A stretch of DNA of 64,000 bases from Lachnospiraceae bacterium NK3A20 (GTDB taxonomy: Bacteria > Bacillota > Clostridia > Lachnospirales > Lachnospiraceae), in the NCBI GenBank assembly GCA_900107575.1, contig FNQX01000007.1, forward strand, positions 62,001 through 126,000, read 5' to 3'. Position numbers and translations under genes: made by a program. Below the pieces are notes generated by a model. The model worked only from the letters and a program-made list of their open reading frames with translations, searched no databases and was not told the DNA's origin. Shown one piece after another: positions 26,297 to 34,204 of the stretch (positions are counted from its first letter, which is position 1; every line of letters starts with the position of its first letter).

Positions 26297-26446
26297 AACT
26301 ATTCAGGACTTTATCTCGAAAATCTGCGATTTTCTTCGATAAAGTCTTCCGACGCGCTGCGCGCGTTGGTCCCAGCGAAATTCACATCGCATTCCGCCAT
26401 ATAAATATGGCGTGATGCGACATGAATTTCGCTGTGCTGAATAGTT
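26297..26446. repeat. Palindromic intergenic element, copy A (mraY leader)
   Basis: A 150-bp element bounded by a perfect 10-bp terminal inverted repeat (26297-26306 and 26437-26446). It contains a palindrome at 26307-26346 (9-bp plus 7-bp arms), a GC-rich core around 26348-26368 and a near-perfect 28-bp-arm palindrome at 26374-26433. Blocks of it recur at 58677-58785 (copy B). It lies entirely in the mraY 5' leader, starting right at the predicted start of transcription. Confidence 0.75.
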
Positions 26447-26474
26447 ATTATATACCAACTTACCGGGAACGCAA
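26447..26474 (-). promoter_or_regulatory. Promoter for mraY
   Basis: TTGCGT (26469-26474), 16-bp spacer, TATAAT (26447-26452), just after the PBP stop codon. Predicted start near 26440, inside the outer arm of the palindromic element. Confidence 0.65.
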
Positions 26475-26493
26475 AACAAAGAGAGATACAGGA

Positions 26494-29463
26494 CTAATTC
26501 CCGAGCAGCTGGCCTTCGATGCTATCCGCGATTCCATTGCCGTTCACGTCGATGTTGGAGGCGTTGCCGCCCGCTCTGTTCTCTGCGGGTGCCGCGTTGG
26601 CCGCACCCGTACCATTCGCGGCATTTGCACTGTTTACCGTTCCCGTGTCATTCGTCGCGCTGCCTTCCGGTGTGACGTTCTGCCTTGCCGGAGCCGCTCC
26701 GGCTTCTCCGTTGCCACCTGCGCCATTACCTTCTGCGCCGTTTGCGGCTGCATTGGCAGTGTCATTTTCCGCGGCATCGGCACCCGCATTTCCAGCCTCG
26801 CCGTTCGCACCATTCTCGGCAGGTGCCGCATTTCCGGCCTCACCATTGGCACCGGCATCACTGCCGGCCTCGGTTCCAATCTCCTGCCCGTCAGGTATCC
26901 CGTTCTCGTTGCCGTCTCTCGTGCCGTTCTCGGCGTCGATGACGCCCTGCGGCGTTGAACCAGCCACAGAGGAGCCGCTGCCCATCGTGGCTTCCCCGAA
27001 GACGTAGCCGGTCTCCGGATCGACGAGGTGTCCCGATGTGGGATCAATATAGTACCCGGTCGTGGGATCGACGCTGTAAGCCGTCCAGGGCTTGTCAATC
27101 TCATCCTTCGGATGCGGGTTGATGTCCGTGTCCACCTTGCCGTCGTTGTCGGTATCCCAGAGATTCGCGCTGCCGTCGCCGTCCGTATCTACTGCGTCTG
27201 TCACGCCGTCATCGTTGGTATCCAGCGCCGTGTCCGCCGTGCCGTCGTCGTTCGCGTCAATTGCGTCGTTGACGCCGTCTCCGTCGCTGTCCCAGTTATT
27301 CTTGATCGCAACCGGTGTCGTGGAAACGCCGTAGGCGTAGGTATTCTCGAGGTCGAGCTTTTTGAGCTCCTCTTCTTCCGCTTCCGAAAGAGGCTCCGTC
27401 ATGTAAATATTCATGTACGGCAGCACTTCTGTCAGGATATCGTGTACCAGAAGGCAGGCTTCCCTCGTCTGATCCTGCGGGGAATCGTTCATTCTGTCGA
27501 TCACGACGTAAATAGCAATCTGCGGATCGTCATAAGGCGCGTATCCAAGGAAAGATACGATATACTCATTGTTTCCGCGCTTTAAGGTCTCCGCCGTACC
27601 GGTCTTGCCGCCGATGCGGTAACCCGCGGGACGCGCGCTAGTGCCCGTACCGCCGGCGCCCTCGACAACTTCGAGGGTCGCTTCTCTGAGCTTTTTGCTG
27701 GTCTCTTCTGAAACCGTCTTCTTCAGGAGCCTCGGCTCAATGTTCTTCACCGTGGCACCGGAAGGGGAGGTAATCTTCGATACCACGTGCGGCTCATAGT
27801 AATTGCCGCCATTGATGAGCGATGAGAAGCCCGTGATCATCTGGATCATGGTGACATCGAAGTTCTGTCCGAAGGAATTCGTCGCAAGGTCAGAATTCGT
27901 CATGCGGTCCACATCGATGAGCAGGTCGTCGGTTCTCGCCTCGTCCGCGAGGTCAATGTTCGTCTTTAAGCCGAAATTGAAGATGCGCTGGAACTTCGTG
28001 AAGTTCTCTTTGCCGATCTGTGCCGCCATCTGCATGAGAGCGACGTTACAAGAGCGGCCGATCGCCTGATCCACCGTGAGCATGCCGTCGCCCTTGGTGT
28101 TGTGGCATTTGATCGTCCAGCCGTCTACTACAAGACTGCCTCCGCAGTAGTAAGTCTCATCGCCTGTCATTGCGCCGGACTCCAGTCCCGCCGCCAGGGT
28201 AAAGGGCTTTGCCGTCGATCCCGATTCATAATAGGAAGTGATGGGGAAATTGGACCAGAGCGCGTTGAGGTATCTCGTCTTCTGTTCCTGAGTCACCAAT
28301 GCATCTACGTCTTCCTGTGTCATGTACTGCGTGTGTCCCTGCTCGTCCTGCTCCGGTTGGTCTACCTTGTTGAGCTTAGGCATCCCGACGATGCGGGAGA
28401 GATCGTAGGGGTTCGACAGATCGTATGTCGGCGTGGAAGCCATGGCGAGAATGTTGCCATTCTTCACATCCTGGATGATGCAGCCGACATTGTTCGCGCC
28501 ATATCCGGGACGCACCTTGTTCTCATGCGCCTCGTTGAACTTCTTCAGATATTTCTCGACAATGGACTGGATGTTCGCATCCATCGTGAGCACCAGATTG
28601 TTGCCGTCCACGGCCTCAATCGTCGTGCGCTCCAGCTGACTCGTGTCGTTAAGATACCCATACTCACGACCGGGTGTGCCGTTCAGTACATTGTTGTAAT
28701 ACTCTTCCAGGCCGAAATTTCCCATGTTGGCATTGTTGGCGAAGCCGATGACGTCGGCCGCCAGCGTCTTCTCCGGGTAATTGCGAATATAGGCGGGCTC
28801 GAACCAGATGCCCTGGATCAGCTCATATTTCTCATTCGCCTTGCGGGCAGCATCCAGCTGTGAACGCAGGTCTGCTATTTTTGCTTCGTCGTTGTCCCCC
28901 GACTGCTCGTCGGTGATCGCCTTGCGGATCTGCGCTACCTTGTCTGCCGCGTCAGAGAGTGTCTTCTGATAGGCTGTGTACTCATCGTAGGGAAGGTGTT
29001 TCTTCGCGACATAGTAGCGGGAGTCCGGGTGCTCCGTGACGTACTGTTCGATTTCCGCACGATCGATGCCGAGACTCTCCGCTGCGTCCAGGGTGGGCGC
29101 AATGAATTTGCTCCTGCCTGTTGTTTCATCCTTCGTGCCGGAGTTCATCTGATAGGAATCAATGATCACGTTGTAGACGAGCTGCGAGTTCGCGAGGATC
29201 GTGCCCTTCGCGTCAGTGATCGTCCCACGCTTAAAAGGCAGCTCCCTCGAGTCGTATGCCTGCTGCGAGAGGACCTGCTTTTTATATTCTTCGCCGTTGT
29301 CACGGTTGATCATATAGAGGCGGACGACCAGGAGAGAGAAGGCCACAAGCAATGCGAAGAACAGGAAGAGAAGCTTGAACTGCATATACTGGTAGAATCT
29401 CTGGCCGGTCTGGCCTTTTGTTTTGCGGGGAGCCCTGGGGGGACGATTGTTATTCCTGGACAT
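26494..29463 (-). CDS. Division penicillin-binding protein with Asp-rich calcium-loop-like repeats and disordered tail
   Basis: Class B transpeptidase that crosslinks septal peptidoglycan. At 989 residues it is far longer than usual (about 700). Order: basic cytoplasmic start (Arg/Lys/Pro/Asn), one membrane segment (about 30-48), dimerisation/pedestal domain, transpeptidase with S416-T-A-K419, S471-C-N473 and K620-T-G622. From about 724 come DSDGDGVNDAID-type repeats resembling thrombospondin type-3 or EF-hand calcium loops, then TGYYIDPTSG-like units and an Ala/Asn/Gly/Glu tail ending in another calcium-loop-like unit. By position the FtsI/PBP2B counterpart; PASTA domains are absent. Confidence 0.92.
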   Translation of the reverse strand: MSRNNNRPPRAPRKTKGQTGQRFYQYMQFKLLFLFFALLVAFSLLVVRLYMINRDNGEEYKKQVLSQQAYDSRELPFKRGTITDAKGTILANSQLVYNVIIDSYQMNSGTKDETTGRSKFIAPTLDAAESLGIDRAEIEQYVTEHPDSRYYVAKKHLPYDEYTAYQKTLSDAADKVAQIRKAITDEQSGDNDEAKIADLRSQLDAARKANEKYELIQGIWFEPAYIRNYPEKTLAADVIGFANNANMGNFGLEEYYNNVLNGTPGREYGYLNDTSQLERTTIEAVDGNNLVLTMDANIQSIVEKYLKKFNEAHENKVRPGYGANNVGCIIQDVKNGNILAMASTPTYDLSNPYDLSRIVGMPKLNKVDQPEQDEQGHTQYMTQEDVDALVTQEQKTRYLNALWSNFPITSYYESGSTAKPFTLAAGLESGAMTGDETYYCGGSLVVDGWTIKCHNTKGDGMLTVDQAIGRSCNVALMQMAAQIGKENFTKFQRIFNFGLKTNIDLADEARTDDLLIDVDRMTNSDLATNSFGQNFDVTMIQMITGFSSLINGGNYYEPHVVSKITSPSGATVKNIEPRLLKKTVSEETSKKLREATLEVVEGAGGTGTSARPAGYRIGGKTGTAETLKRGNNEYIVSFLGYAPYDDPQIAIYVVIDRMNDSPQDQTREACLLVHDILTEVLPYMNIYMTEPLSEAEEEELKKLDLENTYAYGVSTTPVAIKNNWDSDGDGVNDAIDANDDGTADTALDTNDDGVTDAVDTDGDGSANLWDTDNDGKVDTDINPHPKDEIDKPWTAYSVDPTTGYYIDPTSGHLVDPETGYVFGEATMGSGSSVAGSTPQGVIDAENGTRDGNENGIPDGQEIGTEAGSDAGANGEAGNAAPAENGANGEAGNAGADAAENDTANAAANGAEGNGAGGNGEAGAAPARQNVTPEGSATNDTGTVNSANAANGTGAANAAPAENRAGGNASNIDVNGNGIADSIEGQLLGN

Positions 29464-29535
29464 GAAGCAATCACTCTTTATAGAAGCCCCGCAGCAAACG
29501 TGCGGGGCTGTACTGAACTAACATCTGAAATTTTA

Positions 29536-30114
29536 CTAATGCTGGATCTGTGTCACCTGATGGACATAGTCGCTGTCATCATTCGTATAGGTGACAACCT
29601 GATCCGCGCCGGCATACGTCATACCCAGATCCGTGATCGCCTTGTATTTGATCTCATCCAGATTGATGCTGGAGTCGATCTCGCTCTGTGCCTCATCGTT
29701 GGACTGTTTGAGCTTCGTATAGGTACTCTCAAGGCGGGCCACCTCCTGCACCGCCGTTGTCACTGTCGCCTGCAGACGCAAATATTGTATCAGGAAAACA
29801 CCGATGACAGCTACCACGATCAGCATCGAACCGATGAGGGCGGGATTCATGTGGCGGGACTTCTCGCGGTTGCGAAGCGCCGCACTCCTTGCGTATCTCT
29901 CATCCTCTGTGGTCCTTCTCCTCACGCTCGGCTGCTCGTATGTCCGTGTGTAAAGATCAGGCGCCTCGGTTCCATAGTAGTAGCCCGAGGAGTATCTTCT
30001 GTTCGAAGTGCGCGCAGCCCCTGTGCCGCGGCGGCCCGTGCGGTACCCGTAACCGTTGCCGCCCTCATAGGTTCTGCGGCCTGTATTTCTGGTTCTAGCG
30101 GAACGACTGCTCAT
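29536..30114 (-). CDS. ftsL: Cell division protein FtsL
   Basis: Small bitopic division protein. Of 192 residues the first 90 are a cytoplasmic Arg/Gly/Tyr/Ser-rich disordered region (RRTYEGGNGYGYRTGRRG is typical), followed by one membrane helix (about 93-112) and an outer coiled coil (VQEVARLESTYTKLKQ) with the FtsL-like ending. The N-terminal tail is much longer than in well-studied FtsL. Identification relies on topology and place between rsmH and the PBP; sequence identity in this family is always low. Confidence 0.85.
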   Translation of the reverse strand: MSSRSARTRNTGRRTYEGGNGYGYRTGRRGTGAARTSNRRYSSGYYYGTEAPDLYTRTYEQPSVRRRTTEDERYARSAALRNREKSRHMNPALIGSMLIVVAVIGVFLIQYLRLQATVTTAVQEVARLESTYTKLKQSNDEAQSEIDSSINLDEIKYKAITDLGMTYAGADQVVTYTNDDSDYVHQVTQIQH

Positions 30115-30177
30115 TTCTCTCCCTCATGCGGATGCTGTCCATCCGCGCTCTTGCGCCGTAATCCCATCTGGCGCCTG

Positions 30178-31167
30178 TTATTTTCTCCCCATCCTGCGGT
30201 CGGTGATCTCTCTCGCCTCTTCTTCGGAGATCTTCTCGAATACCCGGAGCTTCGAGGAGGCGCTGCGCTTGTTGTTCTCCAGCTCTTCGCCCGACGGCGT
30301 GATCGGTTTCTTCGTGATCACTCTGCCCTTTGGCATCTTCCCGCAGACACATACCGGAAACTCCGGCGGGCAGGTACACGGATTCTCATTCCTGCGGAAC
30401 GCATTCTTCACGATGCGGTCTTCCAGCGAATGGAATGTGATAATGCACAGCCTCCCGCCCGGATTCAGGCAGTCGGTAATGCGGTCAATGTTGTCATTTA
30501 ATACGTCGAGCTCGCGGTTGCAGGCGATGCGCACCGCCTGGAAAGTCCGCTTGCAGGGGTTGCCGAACTTCTCCTGCATCCGCATCGGGATGGAAGCGCG
30601 AATGACCTTGACGAGATCTACCGTGGTCTCGAACGGTTTCGTTTGCCGCTCTTTGACAATGTTTGCAGCAATTCTTGACGCGAACTTCTCTTCGCCGTAG
30701 TCGCGCAGGATCCTCGTAAGCTTCGCCGCGTCCCAGGTGTTCAGAATGTCCTTCGCACTGACGGGGCCTTCCTGATCCATCCGCATATCCAGCGGTTCAT
30801 CCTGATTGTAGGAGAAGCCGCGCGCCGGATTGTCCAGCTGATAGGAAGAGACGCCCAGATCAAGGAGGATCCCGTCGACGCCTTCGATTCCCAAATCACG
30901 CAGAATCTCCGGGATGTGCTCGTAGTTGTCATGGACGATGGCGACTCTGTCACTGACGTCCGACAGATGCTCCGTTGCCGCCGCAATGGCGTCCCGGTCC
31001 TGGTCGATGCCGATGAGTCTGCCGCCTTCGGTGAGCCTTGCTGCGATCTCGTGAGAGTGTCCGGCGCCGCCGAGCGTTCCGTCGACATAGATTCCGTCCG
31101 GACGAATATTCAGATTGTCCATGACCTCCCGGAACAGAACCGGAATGTGTCGGAACTCAACCGCCAT
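30178..31167 (-). CDS. rsmH: 16S rRNA (cytosine1402-N4)-methyltransferase RsmH
   Basis: Methylates C1402 in the decoding centre using S-adenosylmethionine. The 329-residue protein opens [13 protein letters not shown], then GTLGGAGHS (SAM loop), [16 protein letters not shown] and [17 protein letters not shown], all standard. ATG at 31167 is preferred to an in-frame GTG three codons earlier because AAGGTG is well placed. Second gene of the dcw cluster after mraZ. Confidence 0.96.
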   Translation of the reverse strand: MAVEFRHIPVLFREVMDNLNIRPDGIYVDGTLGGAGHSHEIAARLTEGGRLIGIDQDRDAIAAATEHLSDVSDRVAIVHDNYEHIPEILRDLGIEGVDGILLDLGVSSYQLDNPARGFSYNQDEPLDMRMDQEGPVSAKDILNTWDAAKLTRILRDYGEEKFASRIAANIVKERQTKPFETTVDLVKVIRASIPMRMQEKFGNPCKRTFQAVRIACNRELDVLNDNIDRITDCLNPGGRLCIITFHSLEDRIVKNAFRRNENPCTCPPEFPVCVCGKMPKGRVITKKPITPSGEELENNKRSASSKLRVFEKISEEEAREITDRRMGRK

Positions 31168-31245
31168 TGTGCTCACCTTGCTGCGTCTGTATCAGATGTT
31201 GCCCTTCGGGCCTGCATGCATTCGAACCGCATTATTTATGAGGAA

Positions 31246-31707
31246 TCAGATGAACGGAATCGAAATTCCGTCCTTGTCCGAGAGCTCCGCCGCAATGTCG
31301 TTCACGGCATCCCTCGTCACTTCCTCTTCCTGGTGGTCGTACTCCTCCGCGCCCCAGAGCTCAATCGTGGAACCGACACCGACGTAAACGACATCCTTTG
31401 TGATGTTCGCGGTGTCTTTGAGTTTCTGCGGGAGGATGATCCTGCCCTGGCTGTCGATGTCGACGTCAAACGCGTTGCCGATGAAATAGCGAACCATGTC
31501 GCGTGCCTTTTTGTTCAGCGCGGGGAGTGTCTTGAGATTCTCATAGAACTTCTCAAAGCCCTCCGGCGTGTAAATGGTGAGGCACCGGTCCAGGGAAGGC
31601 GCGATCACAACGGACTTGTCGAGGTTCTTGCGGAACTTCGACGGCAGAACAACACGGGACTTGGCGTCAAGCGAATGTCTGTATTCACCTGAATAGAAGC
31701 CCTGCAT
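31246..31707 (-). CDS. mraZ: Transcriptional regulator MraZ
   Basis: AbrB-fold ring-forming DNA-binding protein that controls its own dcw operon. The 153-residue protein has two SpoVT/AbrB-like halves: GEYRHSLDAKSRVVLPSKFR and DIDSQGRIILPQKL. The start MQGFYSGEYRH (31707) matches the family; in-frame upstream codons are not conserved. Direct repeats of its likely operator lie just upstream. Confidence 0.95.
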   Translation of the reverse strand: MQGFYSGEYRHSLDAKSRVVLPSKFRKNLDKSVVIAPSLDRCLTIYTPEGFEKFYENLKTLPALNKKARDMVRYFIGNAFDVDIDSQGRIILPQKLKDTANITKDVVYVGVGSTIELWGAEEYDHQEEEVTRDAVNDIAAELSDKDGISIPFI

Positions 31708-31751
31708 CGCTCGGCTGTCCTTTCTCCTTCTCGTTGGGATTGCTGCCATAT

Positions 31752-31800
31752 TCACCACTTCTCACCACTAATATGGTTAAAAGTGGGAAGATTCACCACT
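31752..31800 (-). promoter_or_regulatory. MraZ-type operator: three direct repeats
   Basis: The minus strand holds AGTGGTGA three times (complement at 31752-31759, 31762-31769 and 31793-31800). The first two are spaced exactly 10 bp and the third a further 31 bp away, so all lie on the same DNA face. MraZ from several bacteria binds such GTGG/TGGG direct repeats upstream of mraZ. Confidence 0.7.
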
Positions 31801-31865
31801 TACCAACATGATAAACTACCTATCCCTGAAAATCAACCGAAAGGCTTTCCAATTTTTCAACAGAA

Positions 31866-31891
31866 AAAGAACGGGCCTAAGCCCGTTCTTT
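31866..31891 (-). terminator. Terminator after the SPFH gene
   Basis: An 11-bp perfect stem (31866-31876 with 31881-31891), 4-nt loop, followed on the minus strand by T-rich sequence. It separates the SPFH gene from the mraZ operator. Confidence 0.88.
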
Positions 31892-31934
31892 CAGCAAATT
31901 CATTATGATCGTGTCTTGCGTTTACGTGAGTATC

Positions 31935-32981
31935 TTAGAACGTATCTTCCGCGTTCGCGGCCTGTTCCATGTCCCGCTTCAGTGTCTGTGTGGATTTCGC
32001 TGCCTCCACACCGCCTCTGCCGGTCTCCTCATCAATGCAGGGATCCGCTGCCGGTGCCGGCACAGGTCTCGGGGAGGTGTTGACCTTCGTCGCATCGCCG
32101 ATTCCCAGCGCTTCGCCCGCCATGCCAAGGGAGGAAACCACGCCCGAAATGTCTGACGGCACGAAGATCTTCGTCGCTCTGCCATCGGCGATATCCTTCA
32201 TCGCCTCAATCCCGCGAAGCCGCAGCACGGAATCCGTGATGCCGGCATTGTTCAGCATGCCGATGCCGTCTGCCTGCGCCTGATATACCAGCTTCATTGA
32301 CTTCGCACGGCCTTCCGCGAGCGCGATCTGCGCATCCCTCTCGGCTTCCGCCGCGAGGATCTTCGCCTTCTTGTCGCCTTCCGCGCGGGAAACGACGGCC
32401 TCCTGGTGCGCCTGTGCTTCCAGCACCGTCTGACGGCGTTCACGCTCGGCACGCATCTGTTTCGTCATGACCTCTTCGATTTCGTGCGGCGGCTGGATGT
32501 TCTTGATCTCAACGCGGGTGACCTTGATGCCCCAGGCATCGGTCGCGTCATCGAGGATCTGCTGCATTTTCGCATTGATGATCTCGCGTGATGTCAGCGT
32601 CTCATCCAGTTCCATGTCACCGATGATGTTGCGCAGCGTGGTCGCAGACAGATTCTGAAGACCTGCCATGGCATTCTCCACGCCGTAGGTGAACAGCTCC
32701 GGATCGAAAATCTTCATAAATACGACAGAGTCGATCTGCATCGTCACGTTGTCTTTCGTGATGACGGGCTGCGGCGGGAAATCCAGCACCTGCTCCTTCA
32801 GGGAGACTCTGCTGACCACGCTCTCAATGAAAGGCACCTTCATGTGAAGACCAGCCGGCCAGGTGCCCTTGTATTTACCAAGGCGTTCGATCACGTAGGC
32901 GTGCGCCTGTGGAACGACTCTGATGTTCGCGATCAGGATGATCGCGACGACAATTGCGATAATGCCCCATACCATACCCAT
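31935..32981 (-). CDS. SPFH/Band 7 membrane protein (QmcA/stomatin-like)
   Basis: A 348-residue membrane scaffold protein: N-terminal membrane helix (about 4-20), SPFH domain starting VPQAHAYVIERLGKYKGTW, the family block LSATTLRNIIGDMELDETLTSR, then a charged coiled coil (MRAERERRQTVLEAQAHQEA) and a Pro/Ala tail. Such proteins organise membrane microdomains and often partner with NfeD proteins, none of which is next door here. Single-gene unit with its own promoter, palindromic leader and terminator. Confidence 0.9.
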   Translation of the reverse strand: MGMVWGIIAIVVAIILIANIRVVPQAHAYVIERLGKYKGTWPAGLHMKVPFIESVVSRVSLKEQVLDFPPQPVITKDNVTMQIDSVVFMKIFDPELFTYGVENAMAGLQNLSATTLRNIIGDMELDETLTSREIINAKMQQILDDATDAWGIKVTRVEIKNIQPPHEIEEVMTKQMRAERERRQTVLEAQAHQEAVVSRAEGDKKAKILAAEAERDAQIALAEGRAKSMKLVYQAQADGIGMLNNAGITDSVLRLRGIEAMKDIADGRATKIFVPSDISGVVSSLGMAGEALGIGDATKVNTSPRPVPAPAADPCIDEETGRGGVEAAKSTQTLKRDMEQAANAEDTF

Positions 32982-33028
32982 GTGTTCCGCTCCTTCCCTG
33001 TGTCAAGATGTTAGAAATGAATCCACCG

Positions 33029-33066
33029 GTTCCGGAATGAACAGATCTATCTGTTCATTCTGGAAC
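33029..33066. repeat. 38-bp near-perfect palindrome in the SPFH leader
   Basis: GTTCC and GGAAC arms flank a perfect GAATGAACAGAT/ATCTGTTCATTC repeat with a 2-nt centre (33029-33066). It sits about 50-90 bp upstream of the SPFH start codon and could be an operator or a leader hairpin. Confidence 0.7.
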
Positions 33067-33067
33067 G

Positions 33068-33099
33068 AATCAGGCTATTTCCGAAGGAATAGCCTGATT
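33068..33099 (-). repeat. 12-bp-arm hairpin directly after the SPFH promoter
   Basis: AATCAGGCTATT (33068-33079) pairs with AATAGCCTGATT (33088-33099) over an 8-nt loop that contains TTCG on the minus strand. It begins 1 bp from the -10 box and has no T run on the minus strand. Confidence 0.7.
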
Positions 33100-33100
33100 T

Positions 33101-33129
33101 ATCATCCTAGATTTTACAGGAGTTGTCAA
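33101..33129 (-). promoter_or_regulatory. Promoter for the SPFH gene
   Basis: Perfect -35 TTGACA (33124-33129), 17-bp spacer, GATGAT (33101-33106), predicted start near 33094, within the adjacent hairpin. Confidence 0.65.
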
Positions 33130-33190
33130 CATATAGGCAAGGCAGACCGCACCTTGCGCCGATTACTCTACAGACTGCGCTTTGCGCCGA

Positions 33191-34159
33191 TCACTCAGGC
33201 TTCTGCGCATCCTCCTGATGTGTGTTCTCCTGAGCATCCGATGGAGCAGCCGTCACATCGCCGACCACGTCCATCGCCACCTCCGGCGTCAGCTTCCCGC
33301 TGCGCAGTCTTGCGCGTACCACAATGTCGCAGACGACGGCAAAGGTCATCATGATGACACTGACCACGATGGAGACTGGTATTTTCGTTCCCGTAATGTA
33401 GAGCTGATCCGTGCGGATGTACTCGATCCACGCGCGGCCTGCGCCGTAGCCCAGGAAATAGAAGAGCGTGATCTCTCCCTGGAACTTCTTATGTTTCGTC
33501 ACAAGGAGCATCACGAGCAAAACGCCCAGATTCCACAGTCCTTCATAGAGGAAAGTCGGATGCACCTGGATGTAATTGGTTCCCGCCGCGATATGGGCCG
33601 CAACGCCCTCCGTGATGTCCCGGTCACGAACCATCGCAATCGGCAGCCGCATCGCAAGAAGCGAATCCGTGTAGCCGCCGAACACCTCGCGGTTGAAGAA
33701 ATTTCCCCATCTGCCGATGATCTGTCCGAGGACCAGACCGTAGGCCGCCGTATCCAGCAGGCGGAACGTGTTGACCTTCCGCACCTTACAGAAAACGAAG
33801 ATCACGAGAATGCAGGCGATGACACCTCCGTAAATCGCGAGCCCACCGCCGCGCAGATTGAACACCTGCAGCGGATCATCCCGGTAGTAGTCCCAGAAAA
33901 AGACCACATAGTAGATTCGCGCGCCGATGATCGCGAAAATAATCAGCCAGATCGAAACGTCCCAGACAACATCCGGTCTCCACTTCGTCCGTTTGGCCAT
34001 GTGTGCCGCCATGCAGATACCGGCGAGCATCGCGGCTGCGATCAGAATGCCGTAGATCGCCACCGAGAAGTTCCCGATGCTGAAAGTCTTCGGCACATTG
34101 CGAAGATAGATTCCAAGGTGCGGGAAGGCAATATCGTAGTCTTCCATCATTTCCTGCAT
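33191..34159 (-). CDS. lgt: Prolipoprotein diacylglyceryl transferase
   Basis: Adds a diacylglyceryl group to the lipobox cysteine of prelipoproteins. The 322-residue protein has about seven membrane segments, the signature GRWGNFFNREVFGG and the HPTFLYEGLWN motif. A hydrophilic C-terminal tail of about 40 residues is extra. ATG at 34159 is supported by GAGGAG eight bases upstream. It follows ychF by 45 bp and probably shares its transcript. Confidence 0.95.
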   Translation of the reverse strand: MQEMMEDYDIAFPHLGIYLRNVPKTFSIGNFSVAIYGILIAAAMLAGICMAAHMAKRTKWRPDVVWDVSIWLIIFAIIGARIYYVVFFWDYYRDDPLQVFNLRGGGLAIYGGVIACILVIFVFCKVRKVNTFRLLDTAAYGLVLGQIIGRWGNFFNREVFGGYTDSLLAMRLPIAMVRDRDITEGVAAHIAAGTNYIQVHPTFLYEGLWNLGVLLVMLLVTKHKKFQGEITLFYFLGYGAGRAWIEYIRTDQLYITGTKIPVSIVVSVIMMTFAVVCDIVVRARLRSGKLTPEVAMDVVGDVTAAPSDAQENTHQEDAQKPE

Positions 34160-34204
34160 AAACTGTTCTCCTCGTTTACTGGCGTCAGAACCCGCTGCTC
34201 TGTC

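Noticed and set aside
26600-27300. Tandem DNA similarity in the PBP gene 3' end considered as a repeat array or CRISPR
   Set aside because: The repeats are irregular, in frame and encode Asp/Gly or Ala/Asn/Gly-rich protein; no uniform repeat-spacer pattern.
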